A DNA stretch of 64,000 nucleotides, taken from Ignavibacterium sp. GTDB taxonomy: Bacteria; Bacteroidota; Ignavibacteria; Ignavibacteriales; Ignavibacteriaceae. The stretch is from positions 1 to 64,000 of the forward strand of contig JAGXRK010000066.1 in assembly GCA_018335755.1 (NCBI GenBank), in the 5' to 3' direction. This document shows, one piece after another, positions 19,527-27,108 of this stretch (positions are counted from its first letter, which is position 1; every line of letters starts with the position of its first letter). Made by a program: the position numbers and the translations under genes. The notes beneath the pieces were generated by a model. It was not told the DNA's origin and searched no databases. It worked only from the letters and a program-made list of their open reading frames with translations.

Positions 19527-19558
19527 ATTGTTTATTATTCTTATTTAGACTAAGTTTA
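19527..19558 (+). promoter_or_regulatory. Bacteroidetes-type promoter of the TonB receptor
   Basis: ATTG (19527-19530), a 20-base spacer, then TAAGTTTA (19551-19558), one mismatch from TAnnTTTG. It is 33 bases before the ATG. Confidence 0.5.
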
Positions 19559-19591
19559 GATAAGCATTAATAAAAATCTAGGAAAGTTCAA

Positions 19592-21904
19592 ATGAAACAT
19601 ATAACTACAATAAAACTCATCTTAATACTACACTTAATAATTTTATTTTCAATTTCTACTTTTGCATCCTTAGAAGATGGTGGCAAATTTCTATCAGGAA
19701 AGGTTATAGATGCTGATACAAAAGAACCACTGATCGGGGCTAATATTCTTATTAAAAACACTAATATTGGTACAGCAACAGATATTAAAGGATTTTTTTT
19801 TATTAAGAATATTCCTAATGATGATTTTGAAGTACAGATCTCGATGATCGGTTATAGATCTTTTAGTATATTTATTCAATCAGAATTTTCTACACAGGAA
19901 CTTACCATTGAACTTCATTCTTCACTTATCGAACTTGGAACAATTGTAGTTACAGGTACGAATACACTACATCTTTACGAAAATGTTCCGGTTAAGACTG
20001 AATTAATCTCCAAAAAACTGATACACCAGCAGGGCGCCTGTAATCTTGCCGAGGCTTTAGGTCTGCAAACAGGTGTTCTGGTTGAAAATAATTGTAATAA
20101 TTGCAACTTTACCCAGGTAAGGATTCTTGGGTTTGACGGTAAATATTCGCAGGTTTTAATTGATGGAGATCCGGTGATTAGTTCACTAGGTGGTGTTTAT
20201 GGTCTTGAGCATTATCCCAAGGAAATGATTGAGCAAATCGAAATTGTAAAAGGAGGGGGCTCATCATTATATGGTGGAGGAGCAATTGCCGGAACAATTA
20301 ATCTTATGACCAGACGGCCAGCTTTTAATAATACCCGGATTGGTTATACCGGCAGTACTACCGGCAAATCTTATGATCAGCAAATAGGGGCTGTGGCTGA
20401 AATTGTGAACGATAATAACACTGCGGGATTTTTTATATTTGGTTCAACAAGAAACCGCAATCCTTATGATCATAATGGAGATGGGTTTTCAGAAATAGGA
20501 TTGCTTAGTAATGAAACTCTTGGTGTAAATAGCTACTTCAAGCCATTCAATAATACCGAACTTAAAATTAACTTTCACAGGATTCTTGAGGAAAGAAGAG
20601 GTGGTAATAATTTTGATAAACCAGTTCACGAAGCTGAAATTGCAGAGTGGACTAAACACATTAAGTGGGGAGGCAAATTCAGATGGGAACATCAGCTTAG
20701 TTCTAAACTTCAATACCGGATTCATTCCGCCTTCAGTCTACTCAAGCGTGATTCATACTACGGCGGGCTCTCAGAGGATACCCCTGAAGGCCGATTAGAC
20801 GCGTTAAATTTTTATGGTTTGTCTGAAAATCCATTATATACATTTGGCTTACAGGTCAATTATATTTTTAATAATCATTCAATTACTGCTGGAGTGCAGT
20901 ATAATTATGACAAACTTCTCGACCGAAGTGTATCTTCTGAAGCTTATTATCTTAACGAAATTTTTAGAAACACAGGAATTTTTCTACAGGATGAATTTGC
21001 AATCGGAAAGAATAATGAACTGGTTTTCGTAATTGGCAGCCGCATAGATAAGCATTCTTCTATTGAAGAATGGATTGTCAGTCCAAGATTAAATGCTAAA
21101 TACCAGTTGAATGAATCACTTAAATTAAGGGCAGGATTTACTACCGGATTCAAGGCTCCACAGATATTTGACGAGGATCTTCATATATGCGGGTTAGAAG
21201 GAATTCAGCGGGTAATTCGTAATGAGGATGGATTAAAAGAAGAAAGAAGTTCCACTTATTCACTTGGTCTTGAATTTCTCGACTTTGTAAATAATATACC
21301 CCTGCTTTTTGGTATAACTGCATTTTACACAGATCTCGAAAATGCTTATACAGATGAATTCATAACTTCATCCGGTAATATTGAATTTTGGGAACGTGTT
21401 AATAGTACCGGAGCTTTTGTACAAGGCTTGGAACTTGATTTAGGAGTCAAACCGTTTACAGGACTTGAATTAAGAAGTGGAATAACTTTTAAAGAAAATA
21501 AATACCGGGAAAATCTTACAGACTTTGATACTGATAATTTTCTTAGAACACCTGATTTATTTGGTTATATCAGAGGTTCTTATGACATAAAATCAGATAT
21601 AAATTTCTTCGTTTCAATGAAATACTTAGGCAGTATGTTTGTACCTAGGGAAAGCATCATTGAAGGACAAGAGGAACCCTTGCTTGAATTAAACCGCAGC
21701 GAAGATTTTTTTGAATTTGATATTGCCTTTTCTAAACATTTAAACCTTTTTTCAAGCTTGAATAGCTCAATTACTTTTGGTGTGAAAAATCTTTTTAATG
21801 CTTATCAGAAAGATCTCGATTATGGACAGCAAAGAGATCCAGCATATGTTTATGGTCCCTCACTTCCCAGAACATTTTACCTTAATTTAAATTTAATTTT
21901 ATAA
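19592..21904 (+). CDS. TonB-dependent receptor with N-terminal carboxypeptidase-like domain
   Basis: Outer-membrane active transporter of 770 residues. A signal peptide covers 1-26. A CarboxypepD_reg-like domain follows (LSGKVIDADTKEPLIGANI to about 110). The plug domain carries VRILGFDGKYSQVLIDGDPV and EIVKGGGSSLYGGGAIAGTINL. A 22-strand barrel ends in FYLNLNLIL. The plug contains an unusual cysteine pair, C168 and C171 (NNCNNCNF), and a further C150. The ligand is not identified; the Cys pair may hint at a metal or metal chelate. AGGAAAG precedes the ATG. It appears monocistronic. Confidence 0.9.
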   Translation: MKHITTIKLILILHLIILFSISTFASLEDGGKFLSGKVIDADTKEPLIGANILIKNTNIGTATDIKGFFFIKNIPNDDFEVQISMIGYRSFSIFIQSEFSTQELTIELHSSLIELGTIVVTGTNTLHLYENVPVKTELISKKLIHQQGACNLAEALGLQTGVLVENNCNNCNFTQVRILGFDGKYSQVLIDGDPVISSLGGVYGLEHYPKEMIEQIEIVKGGGSSLYGGGAIAGTINLMTRRPAFNNTRIGYTGSTTGKSYDQQIGAVAEIVNDNNTAGFFIFGSTRNRNPYDHNGDGFSEIGLLSNETLGVNSYFKPFNNTELKINFHRILEERRGGNNFDKPVHEAEIAEWTKHIKWGGKFRWEHQLSSKLQYRIHSAFSLLKRDSYYGGLSEDTPEGRLDALNFYGLSENPLYTFGLQVNYIFNNHSITAGVQYNYDKLLDRSVSSEAYYLNEIFRNTGIFLQDEFAIGKNNELVFVIGSRIDKHSSIEEWIVSPRLNAKYQLNESLKLRAGFTTGFKAPQIFDEDLHICGLEGIQRVIRNEDGLKEERSSTYSLGLEFLDFVNNIPLLFGITAFYTDLENAYTDEFITSSGNIEFWERVNSTGAFVQGLELDLGVKPFTGLELRSGITFKENKYRENLTDFDTDNFLRTPDLFGYIRGSYDIKSDINFFVSMKYLGSMFVPRESIIEGQEEPLLELNRSEDFFEFDIAFSKHLNLFSSLNSSITFGVKNLFNAYQKDLDYGQQRDPAYVYGPSLPRTFYLNLNLIL

Positions 21905-21926
21905 TATACCAGGTTGTCTATTCATA

Positions 21927-21949
21927 AGGCTGTTCATAATGAACAGCCT
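21927..21949 (+). terminator. Terminator-like hairpin after the TonB receptor
   Basis: A perfect 11-bp inverted repeat separated by one base, 23 bases past the stop. The T tract behind it is poor, so termination is probable but not certain. Confidence 0.6.
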
Positions 21950-22013
21950 CGCTTTACCTGAACGTAATCCCAAAAGTTAAATAAAATAGATTTCTGTCAA
22001 ATAGATAGGTTAA

Positions 22014-22154
22014 TATTTTATTAAACCAGGTGGGGATGTAATTTCATTAAGATTAGTTAAAGAAACTACTGGAAAAATCAGTTCTTTAAGTTCACCTGGA
22101 TCTTCATTTAAGATACATTATTTAAGCGAAATTATATCGAATGGAAGGGAATAA
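22014..22154 (+). pseudogene. Possible 3' remnant of a sensor histidine kinase
   Basis: The frame has no start codon. It encodes ...DVISLRLVKETTGKISSL and then SSPGSSFKIHYL before a TAA. This matches the spacing of the last ATPase motif of histidine kinases (LVKE..GKI..S.PG..F.I). Nothing of the upstream ATPase or dimerisation domains is seen. It may also be chance. Confidence 0.3.
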
Positions 22155-22401
22155 GGCGGTAGTGCAAATCTCTAAATTGCAAACCTAAATATCCAGTTTT
22201 TTATTTGTGTAGCTTTAATAATTTCATAAACAATAATCATCCCGAATTACGTTGTGATACAGCATATTCGCTTAACAAATTCAATTATTTATGCCTTAAA
22301 ATATTCTTTTTTATTAGTAATTTTGAATGGTGAATTTGAAATTATAATTAAGGTTTTGTTTTGTCTGGTTCGCTAAGAAATAAGAAAATGGTTTTACTTA
22401 A

Positions 22402-22450
22402 TTCAGGGGTGGAGTATTTTGGTAAATTCAAATCGGTATCACCCCCTGAA
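22402..22450 (+). promoter_or_regulatory. Leader hairpin before the 3-hydroxyacyl-CoA dehydrogenase gene
   Basis: TTCAGGGGTG (22402-22411) pairs with CACCCCCTGAA (22440-22450) with a single bulged C. The loop is 28 bases, and the hairpin ends 56 bases before the ATG. There is no T tract. It could be an RNA leader structure or a protein-binding palindrome; no known riboswitch was recognised. Confidence 0.35.
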
Positions 22451-22506
22451 AAAGTTCAATTCGAAAATACATATATAAAAAAATAGAAAATCGTTAAGGT
22501 AAAAAT

Positions 22507-23442
22507 ATGCAGGAAGAAAAATTAAGATTAGAAGATTTATTAGGAGCCTCCGCTTCTTTAGATCCAAAAGCAGGAATTAACACCGTTGCAATAATTGGAG
22601 CTGGTGTTATGGGGCAGGGAATAGGCCAGACAATTGCTGCTTACGGATTTGAAGTACTTGTTGTTGAAAAAGACATTACAAACCTGGAAAAGTCAAAGGT
22701 AAATTTAGCCGATGGTATTGATTATGAAATCAAACGATGGGCTATGACAAATTCTGATAAGAAAGCAATTCTTGGTAGAATTAAATGGCAGACAGATTTA
22801 AAGAATATTGACGAATACGATCTGATTATTGAAGCAGTTGAAGAAGACTTTGATCTTAAAGTTAGTGTATTCAAGGAACTTGATAAGCTTGCAAAGAAAG
22901 AGGCAATTTTTGTTTCTAACACTTCAACTTTAAGTCTTACTAAAATTTCTGAAAAAACAAGCAGACCTGATAAAATGATCGGACTGCACTTTTTAAATCC
23001 TGTTCCTAAAATTCCGCTTGTGGAAATAGTTAAGTGTTTATATACATCCAATGAAACGGTTGAATTTGTAAAAGATTTTGTTTCCAAAATCGGTAAAACA
23101 CCTGTAGAAGTATATGAGTATCCCGGGTTTATCACAACACGTTCAATAGTACCGCTTATCAATGAGGCAATGCATATTCTTCTTGAGGGTGTTGCAACAG
23201 CTAAAGACATCGATACTGCAATGAAGCTTGGTTATAATTTTCAGTACGGACCTCTGGAAATGGCTGATATGATGGGTCTTGATGAAGTTTTAACCTGGAT
23301 GGAAACACTTTGGAAAACCCTTGGCGAACCAAGATACAGACCAAATCCGATGATAAGAAAGCTCGTACGTGAAAGAAAGCTCGGCAGAAAAACCGGAGAG
23401 GGAATTTTTAAATACGACGAGCATGGAAACAAATTGCTCTAA
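22507..23442 (+). CDS. 3-hydroxyacyl-CoA dehydrogenase (HAD, single-function)
   Basis: Oxidises 3-hydroxyacyl-CoA (or 3-hydroxybutyryl-CoA) with NAD in beta-oxidation or butyrate-type metabolism. The Rossmann motif IIGAGVMGQGIGQ is at 29-41. The catalytic pair is H161 (GLHFLNPVP) and E173 (LVEIVK). The C-terminal domain carries GYNFQYGPLEMADMMGLD and the closing GRKTGEGIFKYD. It has about 25 extra residues before the Rossmann fold. At 311 residues it is the single-function enzyme, not the FadB fusion. acetate kinase follows 43 bases later, probably in one transcript. Confidence 0.9.
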   Translation: MQEEKLRLEDLLGASASLDPKAGINTVAIIGAGVMGQGIGQTIAAYGFEVLVVEKDITNLEKSKVNLADGIDYEIKRWAMTNSDKKAILGRIKWQTDLKNIDEYDLIIEAVEEDFDLKVSVFKELDKLAKKEAIFVSNTSTLSLTKISEKTSRPDKMIGLHFLNPVPKIPLVEIVKCLYTSNETVEFVKDFVSKIGKTPVEVYEYPGFITTRSIVPLINEAMHILLEGVATAKDIDTAMKLGYNFQYGPLEMADMMGLDEVLTWMETLWKTLGEPRYRPNPMIRKLVRERKLGRKTGEGIFKYDEHGNKLL

Positions 23443-23485
23443 TTATTCTCAGGGGAAAAAACTTAATCAAATATGGAATGAAAAA

Positions 23486-24685
23486 ATGAAAGTATTAGTT
23501 CTAAATTGCGGAAGTTCATCAATTAAATATCAATTCATTGATACCGAAACTAAAACAGCACTTGCAAAAGGATTGGTTGACCGAATAGGGATGACCGGTG
23601 CAGTGTTAAGTCATCAGAGATATGACGGGGATAAAATAAAAATTGCTGGCGAAATTCTGGATCATCAGATTGCAATAGAGTATGTGTTAGGTGTTATGCT
23701 CAGTAAAAACCATGGCGTTATAGATGATAAGAAAGATATTGAAGCTGTTGGTCACAGAGTTGTTCATGGCGGTGAGACTTTCTCTGGTTCCGTATTCATT
23801 ACTGATGAAGTTGTAAATGCGCTTACTGATAACATTGAACTTGCACCATTACACAATCCGCCTAATATAAAAGGTATTCAGGCTTGTCAGAGAATTTTAA
23901 CCAATACACCTCAGTGCGGGGTTTTCGATACAGCTTTTCATTCACATATGCCGCCGAAGGCTTATCTTTATGGAATTCCATTTGAGCTCTACAAAAAACA
24001 CAAAATAAGAAGATATGGTTTTCACGGTACATCTCATCTTTATGTTGCACATCGGGCAGCCGAAATGATGGGGAAGAAAATTGAAGAACTTAAGATAATA
24101 ACGGCTCATCTTGGAAACGGTTGCAGTATGGCTGCCGTGGATCGAGGTGTTTCTGTGGATACAACGATGGGATTCACTCCACTTGAAGGATTATTGATGG
24201 GTACAAGAAGTGGTGATCTTGATCCTTCGCTTATTCTATATATTATGAGTAAGGAGGGATTAACTGTTAGTGAAGCTGGTACTTTATTAAATAAGCACAG
24301 CGGTTTAATTGGCATAAGTGGCGAAAGCAGTGATATGCGCGAAATTCTTGCTGCTGTTAAGGACAAACAAAAAAGATCTGAGTTTGCATTTGAATTATTC
24401 TGTTACCGTATCAAAAAATATGTTGGTTCATACGCTGCTGCTATGGGCGGACTGGATGCTCTTGTATTTACCGGTGGTATTGGTGAAAATGCAAATGAAG
24501 TAAGAGAATATGTTTGTAAAGATATGATTTTTCTTGGAATTGATCTTGATGAATTTAAGAATCAAAATAATGAAGAAATTATTTCTAAAGATAATTCTAA
24601 AGTTAAAGTATTAAGAATTCCAACAAACGAAGAGCTGGTAATTGCTATGGATACTGCTCGGATAGTTTCTGAAATGAAAAAATAA
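23486..24685 (+). CDS. ackA: Acetate kinase
   Basis: Interconverts acetyl phosphate and acetate with ATP. The ATG at 23486 gives the standard opening MKVLVLNCGSSSIKY (N7 and S10 phosphate contacts) and 399 residues, the family length. An earlier in-frame start would overlap the previous gene. HRVVHGGE, FHGTSHLYV and ITAHLGNGCSMAAV are the ASKHA signatures, and VFTGGIGENANEVR is near the end. No phosphotransacetylase gene is adjacent. The SDR gene begins 9 bases after the stop. Confidence 0.95.
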   Translation: MKVLVLNCGSSSIKYQFIDTETKTALAKGLVDRIGMTGAVLSHQRYDGDKIKIAGEILDHQIAIEYVLGVMLSKNHGVIDDKKDIEAVGHRVVHGGETFSGSVFITDEVVNALTDNIELAPLHNPPNIKGIQACQRILTNTPQCGVFDTAFHSHMPPKAYLYGIPFELYKKHKIRRYGFHGTSHLYVAHRAAEMMGKKIEELKIITAHLGNGCSMAAVDRGVSVDTTMGFTPLEGLLMGTRSGDLDPSLILYIMSKEGLTVSEAGTLLNKHSGLIGISGESSDMREILAAVKDKQKRSEFAFELFCYRIKKYVGSYAAAMGGLDALVFTGGIGENANEVREYVCKDMIFLGIDLDEFKNQNNEEIISKDNSKVKVLRIPTNEELVIAMDTARIVSEMKK

Positions 24686-24694
24686 AGGTTTATT

Positions 24695-25486
24695 ATGGAC
24701 CTCGGAATAAAAAGCAAAACAGTTTTGATAACCGCTTCCAGTAAAGGAATTGGAAAAGCAGTTGCAGAGGGATTTGCTGCTGAAGGCTGCAATATTGCAA
24801 TTTGCTCGCGTAATAAAGAATCGCTTATTGAAACCTCAAAAGAAATGAGAACAAAATATAAAGCTGAACCGTTCTGGGGTGTGTGCGATCTTAATAATAT
24901 TAAAGATATTGAAAACCTGCACGATGCAGTTATTAAACAATTCGGTAAAGTTGATATACTTGTAAATAATTGCGGAGGACCTGTTCCCGGTTTTTTTAAT
25001 GATTTATCCGAGATGGATTGGAGCAACGCTTTTACACAGGTATTAATGAGTGTGGTCAGATTAAGCAATCTTGTTTTACCCGAAATGATCAAGCAGGAAT
25101 GGGGAAGAATAGTTAATATCACTTCAATAGCGGTAAAGCAGCCTGTACATAATCTTATGCTGTCAAATTCGCTGCGAGCAGGTGTTACTGGTTTCGCTAA
25201 ATCTTTAAGCAATGAGGTTGGCAGCAAGAATATTACTGTTAATAATGTTGCTCCTGGTTATACGCTTACAAACAGACTGTATGAACTTGCAGTGAACCGT
25301 GCAAAATTATCCGGCAAATCACATGAAGAAATTCTTGCAGATATGGCTAAGGACGTACCTATGAACAGACTTGGAGGCCCGGAGGAAATAGCTGCAATGA
25401 TTATTTTTCTGGCATCTAATAAAGCAAGTTATATAACCGGAACGACAATCCAGGTTGACGGCGGATCAACAAAAGCAATATTTTAA
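24695..25486 (+). CDS. Atypical short-chain dehydrogenase/reductase lacking the Tyr-Lys pair
   Basis: 263-residue Rossmann SDR with TASSKGIGKAVAEGF (13-27) and NNCGG (91-95), ending in ITGTTIQVDGGSTK. The structural Ser is S144 (NITSIAV), but the catalytic YxxxK that should fall at 157 and 161 reads S157 and R161 (LSNSLRAGV). Related proteins with KQP...LSN.LRA are a known atypical SDR subgroup, so this is probably not a mutation. The reaction is unknown. It is downstream of acetate kinase in the same operon. Confidence 0.85.
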   Translation: MDLGIKSKTVLITASSKGIGKAVAEGFAAEGCNIAICSRNKESLIETSKEMRTKYKAEPFWGVCDLNNIKDIENLHDAVIKQFGKVDILVNNCGGPVPGFFNDLSEMDWSNAFTQVLMSVVRLSNLVLPEMIKQEWGRIVNITSIAVKQPVHNLMLSNSLRAGVTGFAKSLSNEVGSKNITVNNVAPGYTLTNRLYELAVNRAKLSGKSHEEILADMAKDVPMNRLGGPEEIAAMIIFLASNKASYITGTTIQVDGGSTKAIF

Positions 25487-25529
25487 ATTCATTTTACTCA
25501 TTATTTTTTCCTCATAGGCAGAGGACTTT

Positions 25530-27089
25530 ATGATAAAACAGTTAGAGTTAAAACTTCAGCCGGAAGAAATTGATCTTCCGGAAATCCTGCCCACTAAATC
25601 AGCTGAAATTCTGCATACTGATAAGCAAAACATTTCTGCTGTAATTCCTGTAAGAAGATCCATAGATGCTAGAGGTAAAAATGTTTTTTACCGCTACCTC
25701 GTCGATATTTATATTAATGAAAAACCAACCAACATAGTCAGAAAAATTGATTACAGACCTGTAAGTAATAAAAATAAAGTTTTAATTGTCGGCTCCGGTC
25801 CAGGCGGATTGTTTGCAGCTCTGCGTTTAATTGAGCTTGGAATAAAGCCTATAATAATTGAGCGCGGCAAAGATGTACAAACCAGAAGAAGAGATATCCG
25901 TGCTATTCAGCAGGAGCATATTGTAAATCCCGATTCTAATTACTGTTTTGGTGAAGGCGGTGCAGGAACATACAGTGATGGGAAACTATACACAAGATCA
26001 ACAAAGCGCGGCGATATTAAAAAGATTCTTGATATATTGGTTCAGCACGGTGCGATTGAAGAAATTAGAATTGATTCACATCCACATATCGGGTCAAATA
26101 AACTGCCGAAGATAATAGCAACGATGAGAGATAATATTATCAATGCCGGTGGCGAAATACATTTCAATTCATGTGTCACTGATTTTCTTTTGAAAGGTAA
26201 TAAACTTTTAGGTGTCAAAGTAAATGATGATGAAGATTTCTACGGTGATTCGGTAATTTTAGCAACGGGGCATTCAGCAAGAGATATTTATTACCTGCTT
26301 CACAAAAAGAAAATTAGTATTGAACCTAAACCATTCTCAATGGGAGTAAGAATAGAACATCCACAGATATTAATTAATGAAATTCAGTATCATTCCAGAG
26401 AGAAACATCCAAGCCTTCCTTCGGCAATGTACCAGCTTTCCTGTAATGTTGATGAACGCGGAGTGTATTCGTTTTGTATGTGTCCTGGCGGAATCATAGT
26501 TCCAGCAGCGACAGCACCCGGTGAAATTGTAGTAAACGGTATGTCTCTTTCTAAAAGAAACTCACCTTTTGCAAATTCCGGTTTTGTTGTTGAGATATCT
26601 GAAATAGAATGGAAAAAGTATGCTGATCATTATCCGTTTGCGGGATTAATGCTTCAGCAGGAACTTGAACAAAAAGCATTTAATCTTGCTAATAATTCTC
26701 AAAGTGCTCCTGCACAAAGAGCAACAGATTTTGTTTCCGGTAAAATCTCAGCATCATTGCCGAAATCATCTTATATACCGGGATTAACATCGGCACCGCT
26801 TCATACTGAACTTCCGGAATTTATTACATCAAGATTGAAAACAGCTTTAAAACTTTTTGATAAGAAGATGAAGGGATATTTTACTGAAGAAGCTGTTTTA
26901 GTTGGTGTTGAATCTCGAACCAGTTCTCCTCTAAGGATACCACGGGATAAAGAAACTTTTATGCATTCAGAAATTAAAGGATTGTTTCCTTGTGGTGAGG
27001 GTGCAGGTTATGCTGGTGGAATAGTTTCAGCTGCAATTGACGGGGAGAATTGTGCTGATGCAGTAAAAAGATTTGCAGCACAGAATTAA
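25530..27089 (+). CDS. FAD-dependent dehydrogenase, COG2509 type
   Basis: 519 residues. After an N-terminal domain of about 85 residues (SIDARGKNVFYRYLVDIYI) comes the dinucleotide fold VLIVGSGPGGLFAALR (88-103) ending in IIERG. FGEGGAGTYSDGKLYTR and the C-terminal GLFPCGEGAGYAGGIVSAAIDG are the family signatures of this uncharacterised flavoprotein group. Substrate unknown. It is 43 bases after the SDR gene, on the same strand. Its stop codon lies in the loop of a perfect hairpin. Confidence 0.88.
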   Translation: MIKQLELKLQPEEIDLPEILPTKSAEILHTDKQNISAVIPVRRSIDARGKNVFYRYLVDIYINEKPTNIVRKIDYRPVSNKNKVLIVGSGPGGLFAALRLIELGIKPIIIERGKDVQTRRRDIRAIQQEHIVNPDSNYCFGEGGAGTYSDGKLYTRSTKRGDIKKILDILVQHGAIEEIRIDSHPHIGSNKLPKIIATMRDNIINAGGEIHFNSCVTDFLLKGNKLLGVKVNDDEDFYGDSVILATGHSARDIYYLLHKKKISIEPKPFSMGVRIEHPQILINEIQYHSREKHPSLPSAMYQLSCNVDERGVYSFCMCPGGIIVPAATAPGEIVVNGMSLSKRNSPFANSGFVVEISEIEWKKYADHYPFAGLMLQQELEQKAFNLANNSQSAPAQRATDFVSGKISASLPKSSYIPGLTSAPLHTELPEFITSRLKTALKLFDKKMKGYFTEEAVLVGVESRTSSPLRIPRDKETFMHSEIKGLFPCGEGAGYAGGIVSAAIDGENCADAVKRFAAQN

Positions 27090-27103
27090 ATCTGTGCTGC
27101 AAA
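27072..27103. terminator. Bidirectional terminator that spans a stop codon
   Basis: TTTGCAGCACAGA (27072-27084) pairs perfectly with TCTGTGCTGCAAA (27091-27103). The six-base loop contains the TAA stop of the flavoprotein gene. The convergent gene ends at 27109. Confidence 0.8.
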
Positions 27104-27108
27104 ACTAG

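Larger units (their letters stand above)
21905..22506. other. Long intergenic region with a possible gene remnant and hairpins
   Basis: It holds a perfect hairpin, AGGCTGTTCAT (21927-21937) / ATGAACAGCCT (21939-21949), past the TonB receptor. A 46-codon startless frame at 22014-22154 resembles the end of a histidine kinase. A second hairpin lies at 22402-22450 in the leader of the next gene. The rest shows no coding signal. Confidence 0.6.

Noticed and set aside
22402-22450. Riboswitch before the 3-hydroxyacyl-CoA dehydrogenase gene
   Set aside because: Only one simple stem with a long loop. None of the conserved cores I know could be found.
24562-25227. Long minus-strand open frame (221 residues)
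   Set aside because: It lies opposite the acetate kinase end and the SDR gene, both of which have full family motifs. The antisense frame has no recognisable features.
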